Assembly (NCBI GenBank): GCA_029976065.1
Contig: JARKNV010000012.1
Span: 1-64,000, forward strand
Source of the DNA: Selenomonadales bacterium
Lineage (GTDB): Bacteria > Bacillota > Negativicutes > Sporomusales > UBA7701
Direction: 5' to 3'
Length of the DNA stretch: 64,000 bases
The stretch's first letter is position 1. Each line of letters starts with the position of its first letter. Made by a program: the position numbers and the translations under genes. A model generated the notes under the pieces. That model saw nothing but the letters and a program-made list of their open reading frames with translations, was not told where the DNA came from and did no database searches. Positions 34,021-42,689 of this stretch are shown in pieces.

Positions 34021-34995
34021 ATGAGCGCCAAGCAAGTAGTAATGATCGTGGTTTGGGCCAGCTTGTTCAGCATGATGGCAACGGCGCGGGCCGACGATAA
34101 TCAGGCCACCGATTATTCGAAACCGGAGCATTGGTTGTCTTTATCGGTGGTGATCGACAAGAAGGTGGATGTTTTCTACCTCTATCCGACTTCCTGGCAC
34201 AAGGTGTCTCCTGATGAGCCGGGCATCTGCAGCATCGAAAACCCGACGATGCTGGCCGGCGCAAAGGTATCCTACGGCAAGCAGGCCACCGCCTTCGCGC
34301 CGGTGGGGAATGTGTACGCGCCGTACTACCGGCAAATTGACTTATCGCCGGTCGACCGGGAAAAACGCGTCGGCGGCATACCGACCCAGGACGCGGTGGC
34401 GGCCTTCGACTATTATATCAAGCACTTCAACCGCGGCCGCCCGTTCATCTTGGCCGGGCATTCCCAGGGCTCGAACGTGCTCTGCAACCTGCTGGCCGGC
34501 TACCTGAAGGATCATCCGGAGGTGTACGCCAGGATGATTGCCGCTTATGTCATCGGTTATTCGGTCACCGAGTCGTACCTTGCCGCGAATCCGCATCTGA
34601 AGTTCGCCGCGGGACCGGACGACACGGGCGTGATTGTTTCCTACAACACGGAGGCGCCGGATGTCGCCGCCGGCACCAATCCGGTTACGTTGCCCGGCGG
34701 CATCGCCATAAACCCGATTACCTGGACCAGGGACGAGACCCCGGCGCCGGCTGCGGAAAACATGGGCTCAATAATGCCCGCCGGCGGCGTGTTTGTACCG
34801 GTAATGAATTATGCCGACGCCAGAGTGGACAAAACCAAAGGCGTGGTGATCTGCAGCACCGCCGACGAGGACAAGCTATCCCCGCCGCTGGCAGAGTTGA
34901 GAGGCGTCTACCACAGCTACGACTATCCTTTCTATTACTACAATATTCGGCAAAACGCCGCGAACAGGGTCGAACATTTCTGGAACAAGCGATGA
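34021..34995 (+). CDS. Exported DUF3089 alpha/beta-hydrolase
   Basis: 324 residues. A signal peptide lies at 1-25 (ending TARADDN). The nucleophile elbow is AGHSQGSNV, and the DUF3089 hallmarks VDVFYLYPTSW, AFAPVGNVYAPYYRQ and QDAVAAFDYYIKHFNRGRPFILAGHSQG are present. The family is lipase/esterase-like and its substrates are unknown. The ribosome site GGAGGAGGCGGGAA precedes the ATG. It is first of the operon behind LytTR site 3. Confidence 0.85.
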   Translation: MSAKQVVMIVVWASLFSMMATARADDNQATDYSKPEHWLSLSVVIDKKVDVFYLYPTSWHKVSPDEPGICSIENPTMLAGAKVSYGKQATAFAPVGNVYAPYYRQIDLSPVDREKRVGGIPTQDAVAAFDYYIKHFNRGRPFILAGHSQGSNVLCNLLAGYLKDHPEVYARMIAAYVIGYSVTESYLAANPHLKFAAGPDDTGVIVSYNTEAPDVAAGTNPVTLPGGIAINPITWTRDETPAPAAENMGSIMPAGGVFVPVMNYADARVDKTKGVVICSTADEDKLSPPLAELRGVYHSYDYPFYYYNIRQNAANRVEHFWNKR

Positions 34996-35075
34996 GGAAA
35001 CCTTTTGCCGGAGACCAGCGCAGGCCTTGCACTGACGCTGCGGGTCGGCGACACAATTCGGGGAGTAGGTAATTT

Positions 35076-36242
35076 ATGAGGTTGCCGTTGGCCCAAAAGA
35101 TTGTTCGAGTTTATGCTGCTGCGAGCGTGCTGTTTTTCTTGAGCGTTGGCGGGATTGCGCTTGCCGAGCCCGCCGGCGCCGCTGACCCTGCCGGAGCTCC
35201 TGCGGAGGCGCTGGCCGCCGATGTCGCCGGTTATCGTCTGGTCAACGGCGTCGTTATTCTGCCGATAATGCCCGGCAATGAGACGGTTGTTCAGGGGCTT
35301 TTGCCGTCGCTGGCCCAGGATCCGGATTTTCAGGGGATCAGTATGACCTTGTTTACTCCGGTCGGGACAAAACCGCGGATTTTGCTGTCAGGCAATCAGG
35401 GTGAAGACAGGCTTCGGTATGCGGCCGAGAAACTGAAGACCATCATAAGCAAGCTGGGCAAGCCCCACCGCTTGGTGGTTGCCGCCTACTTGCGGGAGAT
35501 AACGATTGAAAATGACGATACGGCGGGCCTGTCGTGGTTTCCCAATGGCGTGCAGGGCGGTCTGACTACGGGGATAACGACGGCGTATACCAGGCAATGG
35601 AATAGCAATGGGGGGACGCCCCCCAGCTTGAATAAGCAGCCCACGATAACGAAGAGCACCAGCGGTTACACGGTCGGACTGACTAATCCGGCAAATGTGA
35701 CAGCGAGCCTGACGAAAGCGATGTCGAAGGGCAAGGTCATTGTCGGCAGCGAGATCAACATTGTCAATGGCACCACGGCCGAGATCAAGAATGATGATTC
35801 GATGCCTGTTCCCCTAACTTCGAATGGCGTCGTTACCTTCAATACCCAGGTTATCAGCAGTGATGTAAAGATAACGCCGACAATAGTGAAGTTTAACGCC
35901 GACAAACCGGAGGAAAGCATTGTCCGCCTCGACGTAGTCGTGCAGCTGAGCGTGCCTACGGATACGGTGACCTTCAGCGGCGGTTCTTCAGCCCTGCAAT
36001 ATACCGTGCAAACGTTAACTTCCACTCTCTATACGAAGGCCAATAACGAAAGGATTATCGGCGGGCTGTTCGCGAGCGATGCCTGGATCAAATCCACCAG
36101 CGGCATTCCGATATTGATGAATGTTCCGATAGTGAAGTATTTGTTTTCTTCCCAAACGGTCAGCCTGCAGCATTCGGCGTCGATTCTGACCCTCGCGGTC
36201 CGCATTCTGCCAGTAACCAAGGGAGATGGTTATGATTATTGA
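35076..36242 (+). CDS. Compact secretin-domain protein (paralogue 1)
   Basis: 388 residues. A signal peptide is followed by one small N-type domain (about 52-130: VILPIMPGNETVVQGL, ILLSGNQGEDRLRYAAEKLKTI). Then comes the whole secretin domain: RLVVAAYLREITIEND, KVIVGSEINIVNGTTAEI, SSDVKITPTIVKF, ERIIGGLFASD, GIPILMNVPIVKYLFSSQTV and LTLAVRILP. PilQ and GspD have two or more N domains and 550-700 residues. No type II, III or IV pilus genes are nearby. It probably forms an outer-membrane channel; alone or with its paralogue is unknown. Confidence 0.8.
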   Translation: MRLPLAQKIVRVYAAASVLFFLSVGGIALAEPAGAADPAGAPAEALAADVAGYRLVNGVVILPIMPGNETVVQGLLPSLAQDPDFQGISMTLFTPVGTKPRILLSGNQGEDRLRYAAEKLKTIISKLGKPHRLVVAAYLREITIENDDTAGLSWFPNGVQGGLTTGITTAYTRQWNSNGGTPPSLNKQPTITKSTSGYTVGLTNPANVTASLTKAMSKGKVIVGSEINIVNGTTAEIKNDDSMPVPLTSNGVVTFNTQVISSDVKITPTIVKFNADKPEESIVRLDVVVQLSVPTDTVTFSGGSSALQYTVQTLTSTLYTKANNERIIGGLFASDAWIKSTSGIPILMNVPIVKYLFSSQTVSLQHSASILTLAVRILPVTKGDGYDY

Positions 36243-37350
36243 CAGATACACCGGCCGGGTCGTCACTAAAATGCTGCTGATGGCGGCGGCAGCGTTGCTG
36301 CTCATCGGCGCATATGCCCCCCCGGCTTACGCCGAAGGCGATAACGCGGACATAGCGGTGGAAAATGGCACGGTAATGCTGCCGGTGGTGCACGGCAACG
36401 CGCCGGCGGTGACCAACCTGCTGACCTACCTGCAGCAAATGCCGGAGTTTACGGGCATGTCGGTGTCGCTGTTGCAGCCGAAGGGCGCCCCGGCGATGGT
36501 GCTGCTGTCAGGGGCGGATGAATCTCAACTGCGAAGCGCGGCCGCCAAGCTGCAGACGCTGCTGGCGGAAGTGGGCCGGCCGCACTTGCTGATAATTTCC
36601 GCCTATCTGCGCGAGCTGGATATGACTAATAACCAGTCGACAGGTATCGACTGGTCGTCGCTCACCGGCAATATGACTTACGGCGTCAGTTCGTGGCAGC
36701 GTTCGGTCGGCGGCAGTACCCATCAATTTTTTCCCAATATAGGGCAGTGGGTGAAGACGGTGCAGGGGTCGGTCACCGATACACTGACGGCAGGGGTGCC
36801 GGCGCCGACGAGCGGCGCGATGGGCTTCAACGCCCAACTGACAAAATCACTGTCCAAGAGCAGGGTCATCATGGGCAGCAATGTGTACACGCCCAACGGC
36901 ATTCAAGGCGAATTGCTCAGTCAAACGGTCGTGCCGCTGCAGACGACCGACAGCAACGGGAATGCAACCCTGACCTCGCAGACGATCAGCAGCGATGTAA
37001 AAATTACTCCCACCATCGTGAAATATGATGCCGATAAGCCGGCCGAAAGCGTCGTCAAGCTTGATGTATACATGCAGATGGCGCTGGTTACCGGCAGTGT
37101 CCAGGTAGGGCAGCAGTCTGCCAAAGAATTTTCCACCAAGACGCTGACGACCACCGGGCTCGTCAGCGCTGACAGCAGCGTCTATGTCGCCGGTGTTTTC
37201 GCCGGCGACACCGAAACGCGGTCGGTCAACGGCATCCCGATATTGATGAAGATACCCTTTCTTAAGTATTTATTCAGCCAGGAAACTAAGCAATTGACCC
37301 ATAAGGTCGGCGTGCTGACCGTTTCGGTACGCATTCTGCCGGAGCAGTAG
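36232..37350 (+). CDS. Compact secretin-domain protein (paralogue 2)
   Basis: 372 residues. It is collinear with the preceding gene through the N-type domain (VMLPVVHGNAPAVTNLL, MVLLSGADESQLRSAAAKLQTL) and the secretin domain (HLLIISAYLRELDM, SSDVKITPTIVKYDADKPAES, GIPILMKIPFLKYLFSQET, LTVSVRILPEQ). The ATG at 36232 is chosen because AAGGGAGAT precedes it; an ATG at 36226 is inside this site. It overlaps paralogue 1 by 11 bases, so the two are translationally coupled. Sequence divergence shows an old duplication, which would suit a hetero-oligomeric channel. Confidence 0.8.
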   Translation: MIIDRYTGRVVTKMLLMAAAALLLIGAYAPPAYAEGDNADIAVENGTVMLPVVHGNAPAVTNLLTYLQQMPEFTGMSVSLLQPKGAPAMVLLSGADESQLRSAAAKLQTLLAEVGRPHLLIISAYLRELDMTNNQSTGIDWSSLTGNMTYGVSSWQRSVGGSTHQFFPNIGQWVKTVQGSVTDTLTAGVPAPTSGAMGFNAQLTKSLSKSRVIMGSNVYTPNGIQGELLSQTVVPLQTTDSNGNATLTSQTISSDVKITPTIVKYDADKPAESVVKLDVYMQMALVTGSVQVGQQSAKEFSTKTLTTTGLVSADSSVYVAGVFAGDTETRSVNGIPILMKIPFLKYLFSQETKQLTHKVGVLTVSVRILPEQ

Positions 37351-37386
37351 ACCTGTATTTACGCCTACATGAGCGGGGGTAAGAGG

Positions 37387-38079
37387 ATGCCTGTGACAAA
37401 ATGGTTTAAGCGAGACTGGCGTTTGCTGTTGGCTGTCGCCGCAATGGTTGCCGTTATTGTCTGCGGCTTGGCGGCCCAGGGTGTTTATGCAGCGGAGAAG
37501 GGGCAGGAGGAGCAAAAAAAGGTTTTGCCGCCTACCCTGGCCGTGACGCTTGAGGACGAGGACGGTCAGCCGATCAGCGGCGTTGAGGTTCATGCCATGC
37601 CAGGCAATCTGGCCGGCAAGGAGAAAGCGCGGGCCCGGACGGATGAAAAAGGTAAAGCGGTGTTCAAGCATTTAAAGAGCGGCGCGTATTATTTCTACGC
37701 CAATGTCGCAGCGCTCCGCAGCCATGATGGATACGATTTCCCGGCGATAATCAAGGAGACCAAAAGCTATGTCTCCCACTATATTTCGGAGACCAAACGG
37801 TTCGATCTCAGTGAAGACGCCGAGTGCACCTTGACGATCAAAAGAAGCAACTATATCATGCTCGAAACTTTTCTCGACGTGTATAAACCCGACAAAATCG
37901 TGCTGATGAGCAAAAAGCGGGGCGTCGGCCAGAACATCGCCATAGGATCGAACGACTTTATCCAGCTTTATCTGCCGATGGGCGAGAAGTATCAGATGGT
38001 TACGGTTAAGGACGGCGATTTCGATTCGTGGATTATCGAATTTTATGCCCATGAACGGCTGCGCATCGAGCTGCTGTAG
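37387..38079 (+). CDS. Exported protein with carboxypeptidase-regulatory-like Ig fold
   Basis: 230 residues. A membrane segment or signal peptide lies near 9-34. Residues 45-100 have the CarboxypepD_reg pattern (LAVTLEDEDGQPISGVEVHAM, ARTDEKGKAVFKHLKSGAYYF), a beta-sandwich seen in many surface proteins. The rest is unassigned. ATG at 37387 has GGGGGTAAG upstream; ATG at 37369 has none. It is the last intact gene of the DUF3089/secretin operon and may be an accessory periplasmic or surface component. Confidence 0.65.
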   Translation: MPVTKWFKRDWRLLLAVAAMVAVIVCGLAAQGVYAAEKGQEEQKKVLPPTLAVTLEDEDGQPISGVEVHAMPGNLAGKEKARARTDEKGKAVFKHLKSGAYYFYANVAALRSHDGYDFPAIIKETKSYVSHYISETKRFDLSEDAECTLTIKRSNYIMLETFLDVYKPDKIVLMSKKRGVGQNIAIGSNDFIQLYLPMGEKYQMVTVKDGDFDSWIIEFYAHERLRIELL

Positions 38080-38082
38080 CTC

Positions 38083-38268
38083 TTGTTCCCGTCAGGGTCG
38101 GCATTAGCCGAATTAGCCGAAAGGCTGCAATATAACATCGTCTTGTCTCTTGTGCTGGTGCTGAGCGTTTTTTCGGGCGCGGGGGCACGGGCCGACGGCA
38201 CGCCGCCGTCGCCGGCATCGGCGGTAGCGCTTTACAAAAAGAGCACTTTTCCATTCTTTATACAATAG
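38083..38268 (+). pseudogene. Possible 5' remnant of a paralogue of the 27495-29015 secreted protein
   Basis: The frame read from 38083 contains SLVLVLSVFSGAGARADG and then VALYKKSTFP. This parallels SLILALSVLSGPVAAADG and VALNTYGSLP at the N-terminus of the 27495 protein. There is no ribosome site or good start codon, and the frame stops at 38268 inside the end of the convergent carbonic anhydrase gene. It looks like a truncated gene start. Because signal peptides resemble each other by chance, confidence is moderate. Confidence 0.4.
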
Positions 38269-38801
38269 ATTGCGCCATGAATTTGCAGTCCTTCGGTTAC
38301 AATGGCTCTTCGAAGAATGGGGCTGGCTGCCAACTTGTGAATAGCCAGACAGACATTTTCAATGATAGCGTTTGATGTTATATCGCCGCATTGTGTTTCA
38401 GCCAGTTGTACAGCGGGCAGGATAGCTTGGACGACCGCCGCTATTTGACCGGGTTGCGGCTCGCCTGCCACTGCTGCCTTGACCGCGCCGCAGTCCTGAT
38501 GACCCAGCACCACGATGAGTCTCACGCCAAGATATTCAACCGCATATTCGATACTGCCAAGAGTAACGTTATCCACCGCTTGTCCGGCGGTTCTTACGAC
38601 AAACAGATCGCCCAGTCCTTGGTCAAATATGATTTCAGGGGGAACCCGTGAATCTGAGCAGCCAAATATTACGGCGAAAGGATATTGTCCTTCGGCAAGC
38701 TCCCGTCTTCTATCGTGATCTGTGTTTACATATGCGTATCTCTCGGTTACAAAACGCATGTTGCCATAAAATAGCTTTTTTAATGCTTGGTCAGCATTCA
38801 T
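38232..38801 (-). CDS. Beta-class carbonic anhydrase
   Basis: 189 residues. It interconverts CO2 and bicarbonate. Zinc ligands and catalytic pair are C48, D50 and R52 in GCSDSR, and H101 and C104 in GHQDCGAVKAA. The ATG at 38801 is chosen because AAGGAGAGG lies upstream on the minus strand; a start at 38828 would precede that site. It stands alone, convergent with the secretin operon. Confidence 0.92.
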   Translation of the reverse strand: MNADQALKKLFYGNMRFVTERYAYVNTDHDRRRELAEGQYPFAVIFGCSDSRVPPEIIFDQGLGDLFVVRTAGQAVDNVTLGSIEYAVEYLGVRLIVVLGHQDCGAVKAAVAGEPQPGQIAAVVQAILPAVQLAETQCGDITSNAIIENVCLAIHKLAASPILRRAIVTEGLQIHGAIYCIKNGKVLFL

Positions 38802-38856
38802 CTGCTTTTTTCCTCTCCTTAATTTCAAGTGAGGCGATCCATAGCTTAAGCGGATT

Positions 38857-39016
38857 TTGACAATACGCTTTATACATAATATGTAGACGTATGCCGGGGT
38901 GCTCCTGGCGTAACGAGTGCGTCAGGAGCATTCGGTCTAAACCGGGTATTGAAAGAGGGGCACAAGCTGGAGAAATGAGGGGCGGAGGAAAAACAGCGGC
39001 GGAGGCCGCTGTTTTT
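38857..39016 (+). ncRNA. Candidate small RNA with its own promoter and terminator
   Basis: TTGACA (38857-38862), 17 bases and TATGTA (38880-38885) form a good promoter pointing to the right. It is followed by a hairpin with GCTCCTG and CAGGAGC arms (38901-38929) and a strong terminator (ACAGCGGC-GGAG-GCCGCTGT then a T-run, 38988-39016). The transcript would be about 125 bases. No open frame with a ribosome site lies within it. Confidence 0.45.
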
Positions 39017-39062
39017 GCGTTTTGGGGGGGGAAATGAATATTGCGAATATGGCCGGTGGGTA

Positions 39063-39091
39063 TTGACCGGCGGAAAAGTCTGTGGTATAGT
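39063..39091 (+). promoter_or_regulatory. Promoter of the nif operon leader
   Basis: TTGACC (39063-39068), a 17-base spacer and TATAGT (39086-39091) give a near-consensus vegetative promoter. The start site would be near 39098, about 350 bases before nifH. No -24/-12 element of the NifA/sigma-54 type is visible in this gap. Confidence 0.7.
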
Positions 39092-39108
39092 AACGACAAT
39101 ATTAAGAA

Positions 39109-40277
<1,169 letters not shown>

Positions 40278-40301
40278 TGAGAGTGAAGGGAGACGAGGAT
40301 A

Positions 40302-40628
40302 ATGCTACTGATTCGCGCGATCGTCAGGCCGGAGAAGAAGGATGAGGTATTGTCCGAGTTATCGCGGGCCGGTTTCCACGCCGCCACCGTTATCGACGTC
40401 GTCGGCCGCGGCAAGCAGAAGGGCATCAAGATCGGCGGCATCGTGTACGACGAGATTCCCAAGTCCCTCATCCTCATGGCTATCCGCGACGAGGATAAGG
40501 ACGACGTTATCCGCACGGTGCTGAGTGTGGCGAAAACGAGCGAGAAAGGCGCCTATGGCGACGGCAAGGTGTTCGTCAGCCCGCTGGAGGAGGCGTACAC
40601 CATCTCCAGCGGCGCCAAGGGCCTGTAG
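40302..40628 (+). CDS. nifI1: Nitrogenase regulatory PII-like protein NifI1
   Basis: 108 residues. A PII (GlnB) family protein of the NifI1 subgroup, which with NifI2 binds and switches off dinitrogenase in response to ammonium, through 2-oxoglutarate and ATP levels. MLLIRAIVRPEKKDEVL and DVVGRGKQKGIK with GDGKVFVSPLEEAY are typical. Placement between nifH and nifD is diagnostic for the archaeal and clostridial arrangement. Confidence 0.95.
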   Translation: MLLIRAIVRPEKKDEVLSELSRAGFHAATVIDVVGRGKQKGIKIGGIVYDEIPKSLILMAIRDEDKDDVIRTVLSVAKTSEKGAYGDGKVFVSPLEEAYTISSGAKGL

Positions 40629-40639
40629 GGGGGCTGGCG

Positions 40640-41056
40640 ATGAAGGAGATAATCGCGGTCATCCGCATGAATAGGACCAACGCGATGAAACGGGCGCTGG
40701 TCGAGGCCGGAGTGGTCGGCTTTACGGCCACCAGGGTACTGGGCCGGGGCAAGCTGGTCGACGATCCGGCGGTGATCGCCGAACGGCGGGAGCGGCTGCT
40801 GGCCCTGGCCGGCGACGAGGTCGTCGAGCCGGCCGAGACGGAGCAGCTTGTCGACGGCTTTCTCGACGGCTCGCGGCTGTTCCCCCGCCGGCTGTTCACG
40901 ATCATGGCCCACGACGGGGATGTGCCCCGCATCGTGGACGCGATCATGAAAGCAAATCGCACCACCAACAAGGTGGGCGACGGCAAGATTTTCGTCCTGC
41001 CCGTTCTCGACGCCGTCCGCGTGCGCACCGGCGAGGCCGGCGACGCCGCTCTGTAA
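40640..41056 (+). CDS. nifI2: Nitrogenase regulatory PII-like protein NifI2
   Basis: 138 residues. The larger partner of NifI1; MKEIIAVIRMNRTNAMKRALVEAG, RVLGRGK and VGDGKIFVLPVLDAVRVRTGE are family landmarks. A longer T-loop region (about 40-82, ERRERLLALAGDEVVEPAET) distinguishes it from NifI1. It starts 11 bases after nifI1. Confidence 0.95.
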   Translation: MKEIIAVIRMNRTNAMKRALVEAGVVGFTATRVLGRGKLVDDPAVIAERRERLLALAGDEVVEPAETEQLVDGFLDGSRLFPRRLFTIMAHDGDVPRIVDAIMKANRTTNKVGDGKIFVLPVLDAVRVRTGEAGDAAL

Positions 41057-41074
41057 GAAAAGGAGGTATGGAAG

Positions 41075-42688
41075 ATGGCCATGACTCTGGAAGAAATCGG
41101 CGAACTGCTTGCCAAGTATCCGGCGAAGGTGGAGAAAAACCGCAAGAAGCACATCGTCGTCAAGGATTCGTCGGCCGGCCGGCAGGAGATAGAAGCGAAC
41201 ACCCGCACCATCCCGGGCATCATCACCAACCGCGGCTGCGCCTATGCCGGCTGCAAGGGCGTGGTCCTCGGCCCGCTCAAGGATATGGTCCACATCACCC
41301 ACGGGCCGATCGGCTGCGCGTTCTATACCTGGGGCGCCCGCCGCAACAAGGCGAGGTCGGAGGACCCCGGGCAGAATTTCATGAATTATTGCGTTTCCAC
41401 CGACATGCAGGAGAGCGACATCGTGTTCGGCGGCGAGAAGAAGCTGGCCAAGGTGATCGACGAGGTGGCGGAGATTTTCAGGCCCAAGGCGATTACCGTA
41501 TCGGCCACCTGCCCGGTCGGCCTGATCGGCGACGATATCAACGCCGTGGCCAAGGCGGCCGAGGAGCGGCTGGGCATCCCGGTGCTGGCGTTCAGCTGCG
41601 AGGGCTACAAAGGGGTGAGCCAGTCGGCCGGCCACCATATCGCCAACAACGGCCTGATGGATAGGGTGATCGGCGCCGGCGACCGCGAGGCGGCTCCCGG
41701 CAAGTACCCGATCAACATCCTCGGCGAGTACAACATCGGCGGTGACAGCTGGGAGATCGAGAGGGTTCTCGACGAAATCGGCTATACGGTGGTGTCGGTA
41801 ATGACGGGCGACGGCTCCTACGAGGAGCTCAAGAACGCCCACACCGCCGAGCTCAATCTCGTGCAGTGCCACCGCTCGATCAACTATATAGCCGGCATGC
41901 TGGAGACTAAGTACGGCACGCCGTGGCTGAAGGTCAACTTCATCGGCCTGAAGGCCACCGCCGAGTCGCTGCGCAACATGGCCCGCTACTTCGACGACCC
42001 GGACCTCACCGCCCGGACGGAGGAGGTCATCGCCCGCGAGCTCGCCCGGGTGGAGCCGCAGATGGAGCAATACCGCAAGCTGTGCGAGGGCAAGACGGCC
42101 TTCTGCTTCGTGGGCGGCTCCCGCGGCCACCATTACCAGGGCCTGTTCGCCGAGCTGGGCATCGACACGGTGCTGGCCGGCTACGAGTTCGCCCACCGCG
42201 ACGATTACGAGGGGCGGGAGGTCATCCCGGAGATCAAGACGGACGCCGATTCGAAGAACATCCCCGATCTCCATGTGACCGCCGACGAGCGCCGTTTCCG
42301 CCTCAAGCTGTCGCCGGAGAGGATGGCGGAGCTGCAGAGGCACATTCCCCTCAGCTACTACGCCGGCATGCACGTCGACATGGCGGACGGCACGGTCATG
42401 GTCGACGACCTCAACCACTACGAGACGGAGGAGTTCATCAAGCTGCTGAAGCCGGATATCTTCGCCTCCGGCATCAAGGATAAGTATGTTGTGCAGAAGA
42501 TGGGCATCCCGGCTAAGCAGCTGCACTCCTACGACTACAGCGGCCCTTACGCCGGCTTCGGCGGCGCGGTGAATTTCGCCCGCGACGTGAGCATGGGCTT
42601 CGTGTCGCCGACCTGGAACTTCATCGTTCCCCCCTGGAAGGAAGAGCCGCTTTTGACCGGCTCGGTAACCGAGGAAGGAGTGGCCTGA
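41075..42688 (+). CDS. nifD: Nitrogenase molybdenum-iron protein alpha chain
   Basis: 537 residues. P-cluster ligands are C55 (RGCAYAG), C81 (GPIGC) and C146 (ATCPVGLIGDD). FeMo-cofactor ligands are C265 (VQCHRS) and H484 (LHSYDYSGPYAGF), with GVSQSAGHH beneath the cofactor. The roughly 50-residue insertion near 380-435 is the clostridial feature seen in Clostridium pasteurianum NifD. These residues and the presence of nifE, nifN and nifV support a Mo-type and not a V or Fe-only enzyme. AGGAGGTATGGAAG precedes the ATG. Confidence 0.96.
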   Translation: MAMTLEEIGELLAKYPAKVEKNRKKHIVVKDSSAGRQEIEANTRTIPGIITNRGCAYAGCKGVVLGPLKDMVHITHGPIGCAFYTWGARRNKARSEDPGQNFMNYCVSTDMQESDIVFGGEKKLAKVIDEVAEIFRPKAITVSATCPVGLIGDDINAVAKAAEERLGIPVLAFSCEGYKGVSQSAGHHIANNGLMDRVIGAGDREAAPGKYPINILGEYNIGGDSWEIERVLDEIGYTVVSVMTGDGSYEELKNAHTAELNLVQCHRSINYIAGMLETKYGTPWLKVNFIGLKATAESLRNMARYFDDPDLTARTEEVIARELARVEPQMEQYRKLCEGKTAFCFVGGSRGHHYQGLFAELGIDTVLAGYEFAHRDDYEGREVIPEIKTDADSKNIPDLHVTADERRFRLKLSPERMAELQRHIPLSYYAGMHVDMADGTVMVDDLNHYETEEFIKLLKPDIFASGIKDKYVVQKMGIPAKQLHSYDYSGPYAGFGGAVNFARDVSMGFVSPTWNFIVPPWKEEPLLTGSVTEEGVA

Positions 42689-42689
42689 A

